From assembly GCA_035602605.1 (NCBI GenBank), contig DATNLZ010000075.1, forward strand, positions 1-64,000: DNA of 64,000 bases, read 5' to 3'. How positions within the stretch are numbered: the first letter of the stretch is position 1; each line of letters begins with the position of its first letter. The position numbers and the translations under genes were made by a program. The notes beneath the pieces were generated by a model, which was not told the DNA's origin, did not search any database, and was given only the letters and a program-made list of their open reading frames with translations. This document shows positions 15,952 to 23,723 of this stretch, one piece after another. The stretch comes from DASQHY01 sp035602605 (GTDB taxonomy: Bacteria; Acidobacteriota; Terriglobia; Acidiferrales; UBA7541).

Positions 15952-17774
15952 TGCCAAGGCCGATTCGTAAGCACCAGTTTTCCTCCCGAGCGAGCCAGAG
16001 GAAAAACGGTGCCCCGATTAATTCCTGCCAGCGCCTTGTCCTGTTCCTCAGCTTCTGTCCAGAGAAAAATACGTTGTGGTCCTACCCACATGCGTTGAAA
16101 GAAAGCAGTGTCGTCAAAAATCTGCGGGGCATCAGGAAAAAATGATCCGTACCAAAGATTCGCGCTGCGACCGTTGAGAATCCGCACCTGATGCCCAGTG
16201 TAATAGTTGAGCGACGAGCCCCCTTCGTACTCGCCATTGATTTCAATGATGTCGCCGGGCTGATGGACACGGGCGATGGCGTCGGCAAGCGGCTTGGAAG
16301 TCAGAAGGGGACTGAAGGTAGTAAACGCAAGGTGAATGGCCACCAGAAGGCAGCCGCTCATCAGTGTAAGTGCCCAGTTTCCCAGGTCTGGGCGACTTCG
16401 CCGGCGGAAATGCCAATTCAAGCCTGAGCCCAGCAAAACAGACGTGCCGAACAAAATAAGCGGCAAGCGAAACAACGTCATTACCCGCAGATTAAGATCC
16501 AAGAAGTGGCCAAGCGAAAGTGCATACTGCTGCGATTCCGCAGGGCGCGAACGCAACAGGTCGGCGATATCCGTGCCCGCGGGAACCACAGGCAAAAAAA
16601 CTGCTATTGCGAAGGTAACCATGCCCCCAATCGCACCAAGAATGGCTAGTGCAAGCGACGAGGCGCGGCCCCATTTTCGGAGATCGGACTTTTCCGGCGC
16701 CGTTTCCTCGTCAGCGAGCCATGCGCCGATGAGCAGCGCCAGAGGAGGAAGGGCGGGAAGGACGTAATATTCCTGGCGCGTTGAGAAGCTAAAAAAGAGA
16801 ACAACGAAAGAAGCGCTGACCAGAAAAACAAGCTTGGCGCGGGTCAAGGGCGACTCTGCCAGCCTGCGCCGCGACAAATTCTTCATGCTTGCGAGAGCTT
16901 GTGGTAAGAAGCTGGACCACGGGAACAGCCAAACCAGCAAGAGCCCCCAAAACAGTCCCAGCGGAACGGTTCCGTAGTCTCGCGGGATGCGCTTATTTAT
17001 GTAGCGCAAGAAATGTTCGTTGACAAAGTAGAACCAGAAAAAACCGCGCACAGTTCCCTGATCAGGATTGCGGATTCCAGCGAGGATGTGCCAAGGGGCG
17101 GCGATCGCTAGAAAGATCATCAGACTCGAAAGTAAATGCATCTTGAACAATCGGCGAAGATTACCCGTCAGCGCGAGACATAAACCAATCGTCGCAACGG
17201 GGAACACCAGGCCAATCAAACCTTTGGTGAGAACGTTGAGCGCGCAACACGCGGCCATAGCCCAGCAGTCGAAACGTCCCGGCGCTGGCGCCTCCCACGA
17301 GCGTAAAAAGAAATGGAGGCTGAGGATCAGCCAGAGCCCCACGAGAATATCGGGAATGAGGAAACGAGTGAAGATGTACGGTCCGAAGGTGAAGCCTGCG
17401 GCCAAGGACGCGTACCAGCCGGCGGTTTCATTGAAAGCGCGCCAGCCAACGAAGTACACAGCGATGATCAGTGCAAGCATTCCCAGTGCAAGGGGCAGTC
17501 TTGCCGACCAGTCATGAACGCCGAAAAGTTTGAAGCTCATCGCGATCGACCAGTAAAGGAGCGGCGCTTTTTCGAGATAGCGAATGCCGTTAGCATGAAG
17601 CGTCACCCAATCATTGCTCAGCACCATCTCGCGCGCCGCTTCAGCGTGCACCGAATCCGCATCATCCAACAGTGCGGGACGAAATATCCCCGATCCATAC
17701 ACGGTCAGCCAGAAAACGAAGAGCGCAACAAGATAAAATGGCGTTCGCCGAAACGATCGCGGTTCAGAAGACAT
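15948..17774 (-). CDS. ArnT-like polytopic glycosyltransferase (PMT_2 family)
   Basis: The protein is 608 residues with about 11-12 transmembrane helices and a soluble C-terminal domain (about 490-600). The first periplasmic loop has LLDDADSVHAEAAREMVLS followed by YLEKAPLLYWS, matching the acidic catalytic loop of ArnT and protein O-mannosyltransferases. Such enzymes take a sugar from a polyprenyl-phosphate donor and add it to lipid A, another lipid or protein on the outer face of the membrane. The gene heads a four-gene operon with the HpnL-like gene, hpnK and the GT2 gene that could make the donor. The ATG at 17774 is preferred to a TTG at 17789. The acceptor is unknown; a hopanoid is an attractive guess. 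Confidence 0.85.
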   Translation of the reverse strand: MSSEPRSFRRTPFYLVALFVFWLTVYGSGIFRPALLDDADSVHAEAAREMVLSNDWVTLHANGIRYLEKAPLLYWSIAMSFKLFGVHDWSARLPLALGMLALIIAVYFVGWRAFNETAGWYASLAAGFTFGPYIFTRFLIPDILVGLWLILSLHFFLRSWEAPAPGRFDCWAMAACCALNVLTKGLIGLVFPVATIGLCLALTGNLRRLFKMHLLSSLMIFLAIAAPWHILAGIRNPDQGTVRGFFWFYFVNEHFLRYINKRIPRDYGTVPLGLFWGLLLVWLFPWSSFLPQALASMKNLSRRRLAESPLTRAKLVFLVSASFVVLFFSFSTRQEYYVLPALPPLALLIGAWLADEETAPEKSDLRKWGRASSLALAILGAIGGMVTFAIAVFLPVVPAGTDIADLLRSRPAESQQYALSLGHFLDLNLRVMTLFRLPLILFGTSVLLGSGLNWHFRRRSRPDLGNWALTLMSGCLLVAIHLAFTTFSPLLTSKPLADAIARVHQPGDIIEINGEYEGGSSLNYYTGHQVRILNGRSANLWYGSFFPDAPQIFDDTAFFQRMWVGPQRIFLWTEAEEQDKALAGINRGTVFPLARSGGKLVLTNRPWQ

Positions 17775-17940
17775 ACCACGGCAATTCAAAAGAATTCACC
17801 AAGAGGGCGCGGTATGCGTCGCATGACAATGGGGATTAGTATATATACTGAAAGCTCGACGATAGTACCTGAAAGTGTGACCATTGCATTACGCTGGCTA
17901 CTTGTGAGCAGCAATTTCGTTAGCTGAGGATGGTCTGCCA

Positions 17941-19167
17941 GTGGCATTCCGGTTATTCCGCGACATTATTTTCCTACTGGCCGTAGGCTCGTATGCCTAT
18001 TACCTGCTGACTTTGTGGGTGAGCGTCACATACTTTCGCCACAATAGACGCAAGTCGTCTACGGAAGTAACCCACCCACTATCTGCGAGCATATTAAAAC
18101 CTGTACGCGGTCTCGATTTCGCGGCGTATGAGAATTTCGCTAGCTTTTGCCAACAGGATTATCCGGAATACGAAGTGCTATTCTGTGTAAACGACGCTGA
18201 CGATCCGGCGGTGCCGGTTATCGCCATGCTTCAGCGTGCTTTTCCCGCATGCGCGATTCGATTACTGGTTGGCGCGGAGGTAATTGGATCCAGCGACAAA
18301 GTAAACAAGCTGTGCAGGCTTGCCCGAGAAGCAAAATACGATCTTCTGGTTGTCAGCGACAGCGATGTGCGCGTTCCTTCCGACTATTTGCGCGACGTGG
18401 CTGAACCCTTTGCGGATCCCGCGGTCGGCGCCCTTACCGTATTGTTCCGCAGCGTGATACCTGGCGGCTTCGGTGCCACGCTCGACGCTGCGGGTTCGGC
18501 CGTGGAGTTTGCGAGCAGCGCGTTGCTTGCACAGCAGCTCGAAGGAATTAAATTCACCCTCGGCGCGACGATGGCCATCACCAGAAAGGTCCTTGCTGAA
18601 ATTGGCGGATTCGAAAGATTGGCGAGCCACTATGTTGATGATTTTGAGCTGGGCAATCGTGTGGCCGCCCGCGGTTACAGAGTTGAGCTGGCACGTACGC
18701 CGGTTTGCATGGTTTACGGGCCTGAAACGCTTGGCCAATTTCTGCGCCATGAGTTGCGATGGACCATCGGATTGCGCAGCGTGCGTCCTGTAGGACACGT
18801 CGCAATGATGTTCACGTTCGGGTTGCCGTGGACAATTCTTGCGGCTACGCTGGCGCCGTCAATTTTTTTTGCAGTTCTGTGGCTCCTGGCTTATATGCTG
18901 CTGCGTATCTCGGTATACGTCACGGTAGGAGTGTGGGGATTGAGGGATTCGGTTGTACGGCGCGCTTGGTGGTTAGCTCCGTTGCGGGACGCGGCAAATG
19001 TTGGCGTGTGGCTCGCCAGTTTTGTTTCTGACCGATTTTCTTGGCGGGAAGTAGAGTATCAGGTCAAAAATGGCTTACTGATTCCAATCAACGAAGCGAA
19101 GGCGGCGAATCTGGTGGCAATCGAGGTTGCTCCGAGAAAAACCAATGGCGGGCAAAGACTAAAGTAA
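17941..19167 (+). CDS. hpnI: Hopanoid biosynthesis glycosyltransferase HpnI
   Basis: This 408-residue GTG-started protein resembles ceramide glucosyltransferases (GT21/GT2). An N-terminal transmembrane helix (about 5-27) precedes the GT-A domain with SILKPVRGLDFAAYENFASF, the DxD-type DSDVRVPSDYL, HYVDDFELGNR, and the acceptor-site pattern RHELRW. Two or three membrane helices follow (about 280-330). HpnI adds N-acetylglucosamine to bacteriohopanetetrol, the first step of the cyclitol-ether branch. It is divergent from the hpnK operon across 166 bp and convergent with the tandem PMT-like genes. A GAGGA-like sequence lies upstream of the GTG. Confidence 0.91.
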   Translation: MAFRLFRDIIFLLAVGSYAYYLLTLWVSVTYFRHNRRKSSTEVTHPLSASILKPVRGLDFAAYENFASFCQQDYPEYEVLFCVNDADDPAVPVIAMLQRAFPACAIRLLVGAEVIGSSDKVNKLCRLAREAKYDLLVVSDSDVRVPSDYLRDVAEPFADPAVGALTVLFRSVIPGGFGATLDAAGSAVEFASSALLAQQLEGIKFTLGATMAITRKVLAEIGGFERLASHYVDDFELGNRVAARGYRVELARTPVCMVYGPETLGQFLRHELRWTIGLRSVRPVGHVAMMFTFGLPWTILAATLAPSIFFAVLWLLAYMLLRISVYVTVGVWGLRDSVVRRAWWLAPLRDAANVGVWLASFVSDRFSWREVEYQVKNGLLIPINEAKAANLVAIEVAPRKTNGGQRLK

Positions 19168-19233
19168 GCGCTAGAAAAATTCTGGATCAGGCGCAGCAAG
19201 CACATGCAACACACCAAACACAATTTAAAAACG

Positions 19234-20625
19234 TCAGTGGCCAGCTAGGTTTAAGTTGCGCCATCTCCATGCCGAGAATTTCTCGGTAGCTCCATACGTC
19301 GCTAGAACCAGGATCTGCGGGTCGATCCGGTGCCGGTAGGGCATTTGTGAAGTCGTGATGTAATAGATCACTGGAATCACGACCAGCACAAAAAGGTAGG
19401 GGACGGCGGTCGGATTTCCGGCCTGAAATGCTCGCCGAAGACCGAATAGAGCCAGCACCGTCAACGCCGTGCTCAACACAATATTGGGCGGATCCATGGG
19501 TTCGTCGGCGAGGTACTGCCGCGCGAAACTCCAATAGCCGGTCCATGTAAAAACGATGCGCCGCAAGATCATCCCGACAAAGAAAAACGGACGACCGCGG
19601 ATGAAGCTGGTCACTTCGCGCCGTTTTGCGGCCATGTAATCTAATTCGCCTAAACGGTTGTATTGTTCTTCTTCACTTGCGCTTGTTGACGGGTGCGCCG
19701 CGTCGGGAGCCCAGTGCGAGGTGTCGCCATTATTGCCAACGTGCATTTCCAGCCAAAAATTATCTCGAAAGGGAATGAATTGGTGAAAGGTTTGGTAGTT
19801 TCGTAGAAACCAGGGGGCACACACAATTGCCAGCGCCATCAAGGCCACGGCCGCCTGCTGAATCCAACTCTGGCCGATGCGATGTAAGCGATAGCAGATC
19901 CATCCTACGAGAAACGGGAGCAGCGCAAGCACTGAAGGATTAGCCAGCGCAGTGATTCCCCACAGCAACCCAAAGCCGGCCCACACGATCAGGCGCGTTG
20001 CGAGGTTTGGGCGTTGCAGCTCAAGCGTCATCCAAAACAGCACCGTGAACAGCAGTGTGGTCAGGCATGTTTCCCAGATGAGATCGGCTGATAAATAGAT
20101 AGCATAGGGAAACACCGCCCAAGCCCAGGCGGCCCCCATGGCCACCTTGGGGCCGAAGCTTCCTCGTGCCATAAAAAAAACGGGCACGCATGTAAGCGCC
20201 GAGAACAAGCTATTGAGCGAAAGCAGAATCACCGCAGACGCTGAGCTATAGATGCCGAATAGCTTGAAAACAGCAGCGACCAGATAGGGATAAAGCGGAG
20301 TCATCCACGCTGTGGGTCCCGTTTTCTGAAACAGGGGATTGGCAAATCCTTCGCCCAGAGCAATCGAGCGCGCAATCCTACCTGTTTCGTATCCGAATGG
20401 CCAATGGCCCCTGCGCGGGTTCAACTGATCCTGGTAAAGAAAGCCGACCGCTAGCATGCGTAGTGACAGGGCTACCAGAACTGCCAGGAAAAGGAGCCGC
20501 CGCCAGCGTACCGACCCGGTTGCAGCGTTCAGGGCTTCTGTACCCTGGGTTTTGATGCCCTCGGTGGACGGCGCGGGTTGCTGAGGAGGTTTCAGAACGT
20601 AAGAGTCTATGGAATGTTTCTCCAC
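19234..20625 (-). CDS. Polytopic PMT-like glycosyltransferase, copy 1
   Basis: The protein is 463 residues. After a roughly 40-residue cytoplasmic tail come about ten transmembrane helices. The first long loop has HWPFGYETGRIARSIALGEG, then FANPLFQKTGPTAWMTPLYP, where the Glu takes the place of the catalytic acidic residue of GT39/GT83 enzymes. FHQFIPFRDNFWLEMHVGN lies in a later conserved loop. The downstream neighbour on the same strand is a clear paralogue with the same motifs, so the pair arose by tandem duplication. Transfer from a polyprenyl-phosphate sugar donor is the family expectation; the acceptor is unknown. It starts 12 bp after the stop of copy 2. Confidence 0.8.
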   Translation of the reverse strand: MEKHSIDSYVLKPPQQPAPSTEGIKTQGTEALNAATGSVRWRRLLFLAVLVALSLRMLAVGFLYQDQLNPRRGHWPFGYETGRIARSIALGEGFANPLFQKTGPTAWMTPLYPYLVAAVFKLFGIYSSASAVILLSLNSLFSALTCVPVFFMARGSFGPKVAMGAAWAWAVFPYAIYLSADLIWETCLTTLLFTVLFWMTLELQRPNLATRLIVWAGFGLLWGITALANPSVLALLPFLVGWICYRLHRIGQSWIQQAAVALMALAIVCAPWFLRNYQTFHQFIPFRDNFWLEMHVGNNGDTSHWAPDAAHPSTSASEEEQYNRLGELDYMAAKRREVTSFIRGRPFFFVGMILRRIVFTWTGYWSFARQYLADEPMDPPNIVLSTALTVLALFGLRRAFQAGNPTAVPYLFVLVVIPVIYYITTSQMPYRHRIDPQILVLATYGATEKFSAWRWRNLNLAGH

Positions 20626-20637
20626 TCGGCAACCGGC

Positions 20638-21990
20638 TTAGACAGAAGACAGTGTCGGGATGCGCTCGACCCTCGGTGCCGTGGGTTGCGCGGCGGCCTC
20701 GCGCATGCCAGCCCGAAACGTCACGCACGCGTAGGCTGCGAGTACTATTATTTCCGGGTCAATGGGGTGGCGGTAGCGCACGTCAACGTTACTTACATAA
20801 TAAAGTAATGGAAATATTGTGATCGCTGCAGCATAAGGAATAATCGTTGTGGCGTGCCGCCGCAAAGAGCGAAAAAGCCCGACGATTGCCAGTATGCTGA
20901 GTGTCGTATTAAATACGATATGGGCCGGATCGAACGGTTCTTCCGGATCAAACGGCTCTCGGAATCGTCCGGTGGCCGGCAAACTCCAGAACCCGGTCCA
21001 GGCGAGTACAGTCCTCCGAAACGTCACCCCGGCAAACCAAAGTGGATTGTTGCGAATGAAGGCAGTCGCCTCGCGCCGCCTCTCGGCCATGTAGGTTAAT
21101 TCGCCCAAACGATTGTATTCTTCCTCCGCGCGTGCGCTTTGCGCGGGGTGGGCCTCATGGGCCGCTTGCAACGACGTGTCACCACGATTTCCGGTCGAGA
21201 TCTCCAACCAGAAATTATCTCGAAAGGGAATGAACTGATGAAACGTTCGATAGTTTCGCAGGAACCACGGCGCAACGATAAGAAGCAATGCCGCCAGCGC
21301 TACCCCTGCCTCCAAGCGCCACCCCTGCCTTCGGCGATGCAAACCGTAGCAGAGCCATCCAACAAAAAACGGGAGCAGCGCGAGCACCGCTGGGTTGGTT
21401 AGCGCAGTAATCCCCCACAGCGTTCCGAAGCCTACCCACTCCGCCAAGCGCGTCGAGAGCGCCCGACGCTCAAGTCGCTCAAGACGCAGTGTCACCCAAA
21501 CCAGCAAGCTGAGCAGGAGGGTGGTCAGGCACGTTTCCCAGATCCAGTCGGCTGACAAATAGATCGCGTAAGGAAATAAAGCCCAGGCCCATGCGGCACA
21601 GATGGCCACCTTGGAGCCAAAGCTTTCTCGCGCCATAAAAAAAATCGCCACGCAACTGAGCGCCGAGAACAAGCTGTTGAGAGACAGCAGGATAACGGCG
21701 GAAGTTGCGGTGTAAATACCGGACAGTTTGAAAACACCCGCTACAAGACAAGGATAAAGCGGAGCCATCCAAGCGGTAGGTCCAGTCTTTTGAAATAGCG
21801 GATTGGCAAATCCCTCTCCCAGGGCAATGGAACGGGCGATTCTGCCGGCTTCGTATCCGAATGGCCAATGATCTCTGCGTGGATTTAACTGACCTTGATA
21901 AAGAAAGGCCACCACGATCAGGCGAATGGCCAGGGCTACCAGAACAATAAATAAAACGGAGCTTTTGAGCTGCTTAAGTTTTACAAACAT
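20638..21990 (-). CDS. Polytopic PMT-like glycosyltransferase, copy 2
   Basis: The protein is 450 residues with about ten transmembrane helices, and is highly similar to copy 1 over its whole length. Both share LNPRR, HWPFGYE, GRIARSIALGEGFANPLFQK and APWFLRNY, and the loop FIPFRDNFWLE. Copy 2 lacks the 40-residue N-terminal tail of copy 1 and has a Pro-rich C-terminal tail (AAAQPTAPRVERIP). It is the first gene of the two-gene operon. The differences lie mostly in the loop around residues 265-285 and at the C-terminus, so the copies may have different acceptors. Both belong to the lipid glycosylation island by position. Confidence 0.8.
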   Translation of the reverse strand: MFVKLKQLKSSVLFIVLVALAIRLIVVAFLYQGQLNPRRDHWPFGYEAGRIARSIALGEGFANPLFQKTGPTAWMAPLYPCLVAGVFKLSGIYTATSAVILLSLNSLFSALSCVAIFFMARESFGSKVAICAAWAWALFPYAIYLSADWIWETCLTTLLLSLLVWVTLRLERLERRALSTRLAEWVGFGTLWGITALTNPAVLALLPFFVGWLCYGLHRRRQGWRLEAGVALAALLLIVAPWFLRNYRTFHQFIPFRDNFWLEISTGNRGDTSLQAAHEAHPAQSARAEEEYNRLGELTYMAERRREATAFIRNNPLWFAGVTFRRTVLAWTGFWSLPATGRFREPFDPEEPFDPAHIVFNTTLSILAIVGLFRSLRRHATTIIPYAAAITIFPLLYYVSNVDVRYRHPIDPEIIVLAAYACVTFRAGMREAAAQPTAPRVERIPTLSSV

Positions 21991-22321
21991 TTAGTTAGTC
22001 TAAGGGTACCCATTGGGATAGAAATTTTGCAATCTTGAAAAGCGCAGGGGTGGCATACTTGACATATTCGCATTCCCACTCCCCGTGGCTCGATCCGCCG
22101 GTGCCCAGCGAGGGTCCCGCAAAGCGATCGCTCGAAGCGCAGATCCGCATGGTAGGCATCGCTGGTTCTACGAACTTTGTTGAAAATTAATGAAACAGAA
22201 ATCGACCTCGTCTACGTCTAATGTTCTGTCAAGAGGTCAAGCCGCCGGTTCGGGGAAATTTTGCTGACAAGCCCAGCCCGTTTTCGGCGTCCCGCGAGTG
22301 GCATACCAGGTTGAGGGGATC
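21991..22321. other. Intergenic region, no gene seen
   Basis: This 331-bp gap separates the divergent PMT-like operon and the DUF5666 gene, so it should hold promoters for both. A perfect TTGACA occurs at 22059-22064 on the plus strand, but no acceptable -10 stands at the right distance. No inverted repeat of note was found. GAGGGG (22313-22318) serves the DUF5666 gene. Confidence 0.6.
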
Positions 22322-23677
22322 ATGCTGTTTCGTATAGGATCACAATTAACAATCGCGTTGGCGCTGGCAGGAAGCCTTCCGTGTCTCGATGCTCCAGTGG
22401 GTTTCGCCGGCTCGCGCGTCCAACAAGTAAGCGTGAAGACGGCCTCACCGGGTTCCGCGGTACGGCCGGTTGGCGCCCTTAAAGCGATCATCGGCAAGTT
22501 CATCACTCTCACACCAGATGCGGGCGCAGAAGTTACCGTGATCGCGCAGGACTCCACACGCTTTCTGCGAGTAGCGCCGGGTCAAAAGGATTTGAAAGAC
22601 GCTGCTCCGATCCAATTGCAGGATCTGCAGGTAGGCGATCGGATATTGGTACGGGGAAAGCTTGCCGACGATTCAAAATCGGTGCTGGCTGATTCCATTG
22701 TCGTGATGAAGCGCACTGACGTTGAGGCGAAGCAACAGCGCGAGCGCGAAGATTGGCAGAAGCGGGGCGTGGGTGGGCTGGTGAGCGCGATCGAGCCCTC
22801 CAGCGGAACAGTCACAATTTCAACGACGAGCGCAGGTGCTACCAAGAACATTGCTGTTCACTGTTCGAAAGAAACGATCTTGCGCCGCTATGCCCCGGAC
22901 TCGGTCAAATTCGACGATGCCAAGCCTGGTACTCTCGAGGAGATCAAGGCTGGCGATCAACTTCGCGCTCGCGGCACACGCAGCGCCGATGGCAGCGAGA
23001 TTGCTGCCGAAGAAACTGTTTCGGGCGCATTTCGAAATATCGCCGGCACGATTACTTCCGTCGATGCTGCAGGTGGGACAATCACGGTGATGGACTTGAT
23101 TGCCAAAAAACCAGTGCTTGTCAAGATTACCTCCGAATCTCATCTTCAGAAGTTACCTGCGGAGATGGGCCAGCGCCTTGCGATGCGACTCAAACGCGCA
23201 CCCGGTGACGTGCCTGGGGGCGATTCTGGCGCGGATCCGAAATTGAGCCCCCCGACCCGTTCGCAGCAGGCTCAAAGGTCCGCAGAGTTTCCGACCAAGG
23301 GTGGGCCTGCAGACCCTGCTACAAGAAATGGCCATGGTGCCAAGTCGACGCCGGCAACGCCTTCTGAGCAGGCACAGCAAGGGCGCCGTCCTCCCGGTTT
23401 TCCCGACCGCCAGACGGGTAACGGCGCAGGGGGCGGGCCTCCTGACCTGCAGCAGATTTTGAGTCACGTGCCCGCAGCGACCCTCAAGGATATGCAAAAA
23501 GGTGACGCGGTCATGATTGTATCGACGCAAGGCTCTGCTGCCGGAGAAGTGACTGCAATAACAATTCTTGGTGGTGTGGAGCCAATTCTGGCCTCTTCGC
23601 CAAAAGGCAGCCAGGCGATGGTTCTTTCGCCTTGGAGTCTCGGTCAAGGCGGTGGAGAGGCGGCGGGAACGCCCTAG
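22322..23677 (+). CDS. Secreted protein with DUF5666 repeats
   Basis: The protein is 451 residues. The ATG at 22322 gives a signal peptide (FRIGSQLTIALALAGSLPC) and has GAGGGG just upstream; a GTG 24 bases earlier is not needed. At least three small beta-rich DUF5666 units follow (about 55-125, 140-205 and 210-280). Each has the pattern G-x-I/V-T-S-V/I-x-x-x-x-G-T-I-T-V, as in VSAIEPSSGTVTISTTS and ITSVDAAGGTITVMD. A low-complexity Pro/Gly/Gln linker (about 290-375) comes next, then a last unit ending in VEPILASSP. It is likely periplasmic. It lies 46 bp before the TonB receptor gene, and the pairing suggests one operon. The molecular role of DUF5666 is unknown. Confidence 0.8.
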   Translation: MLFRIGSQLTIALALAGSLPCLDAPVGFAGSRVQQVSVKTASPGSAVRPVGALKAIIGKFITLTPDAGAEVTVIAQDSTRFLRVAPGQKDLKDAAPIQLQDLQVGDRILVRGKLADDSKSVLADSIVVMKRTDVEAKQQREREDWQKRGVGGLVSAIEPSSGTVTISTTSAGATKNIAVHCSKETILRRYAPDSVKFDDAKPGTLEEIKAGDQLRARGTRSADGSEIAAEETVSGAFRNIAGTITSVDAAGGTITVMDLIAKKPVLVKITSESHLQKLPAEMGQRLAMRLKRAPGDVPGGDSGADPKLSPPTRSQQAQRSAEFPTKGGPADPATRNGHGAKSTPATPSEQAQQGRRPPGFPDRQTGNGAGGGPPDLQQILSHVPAATLKDMQKGDAVMIVSTQGSAAGEVTAITILGGVEPILASSPKGSQAMVLSPWSLGQGGGEAAGTP

Positions 23678-23723
23678 GTAGTTGCATTTTACAGGTGGCA
23701 TATTCCTTAGGAGACTGAACACA

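Noticed and set aside
22059..22064. TTGACA as a -35 element
   Set aside because: No acceptable -10 hexamer lies 15-19 bp downstream.
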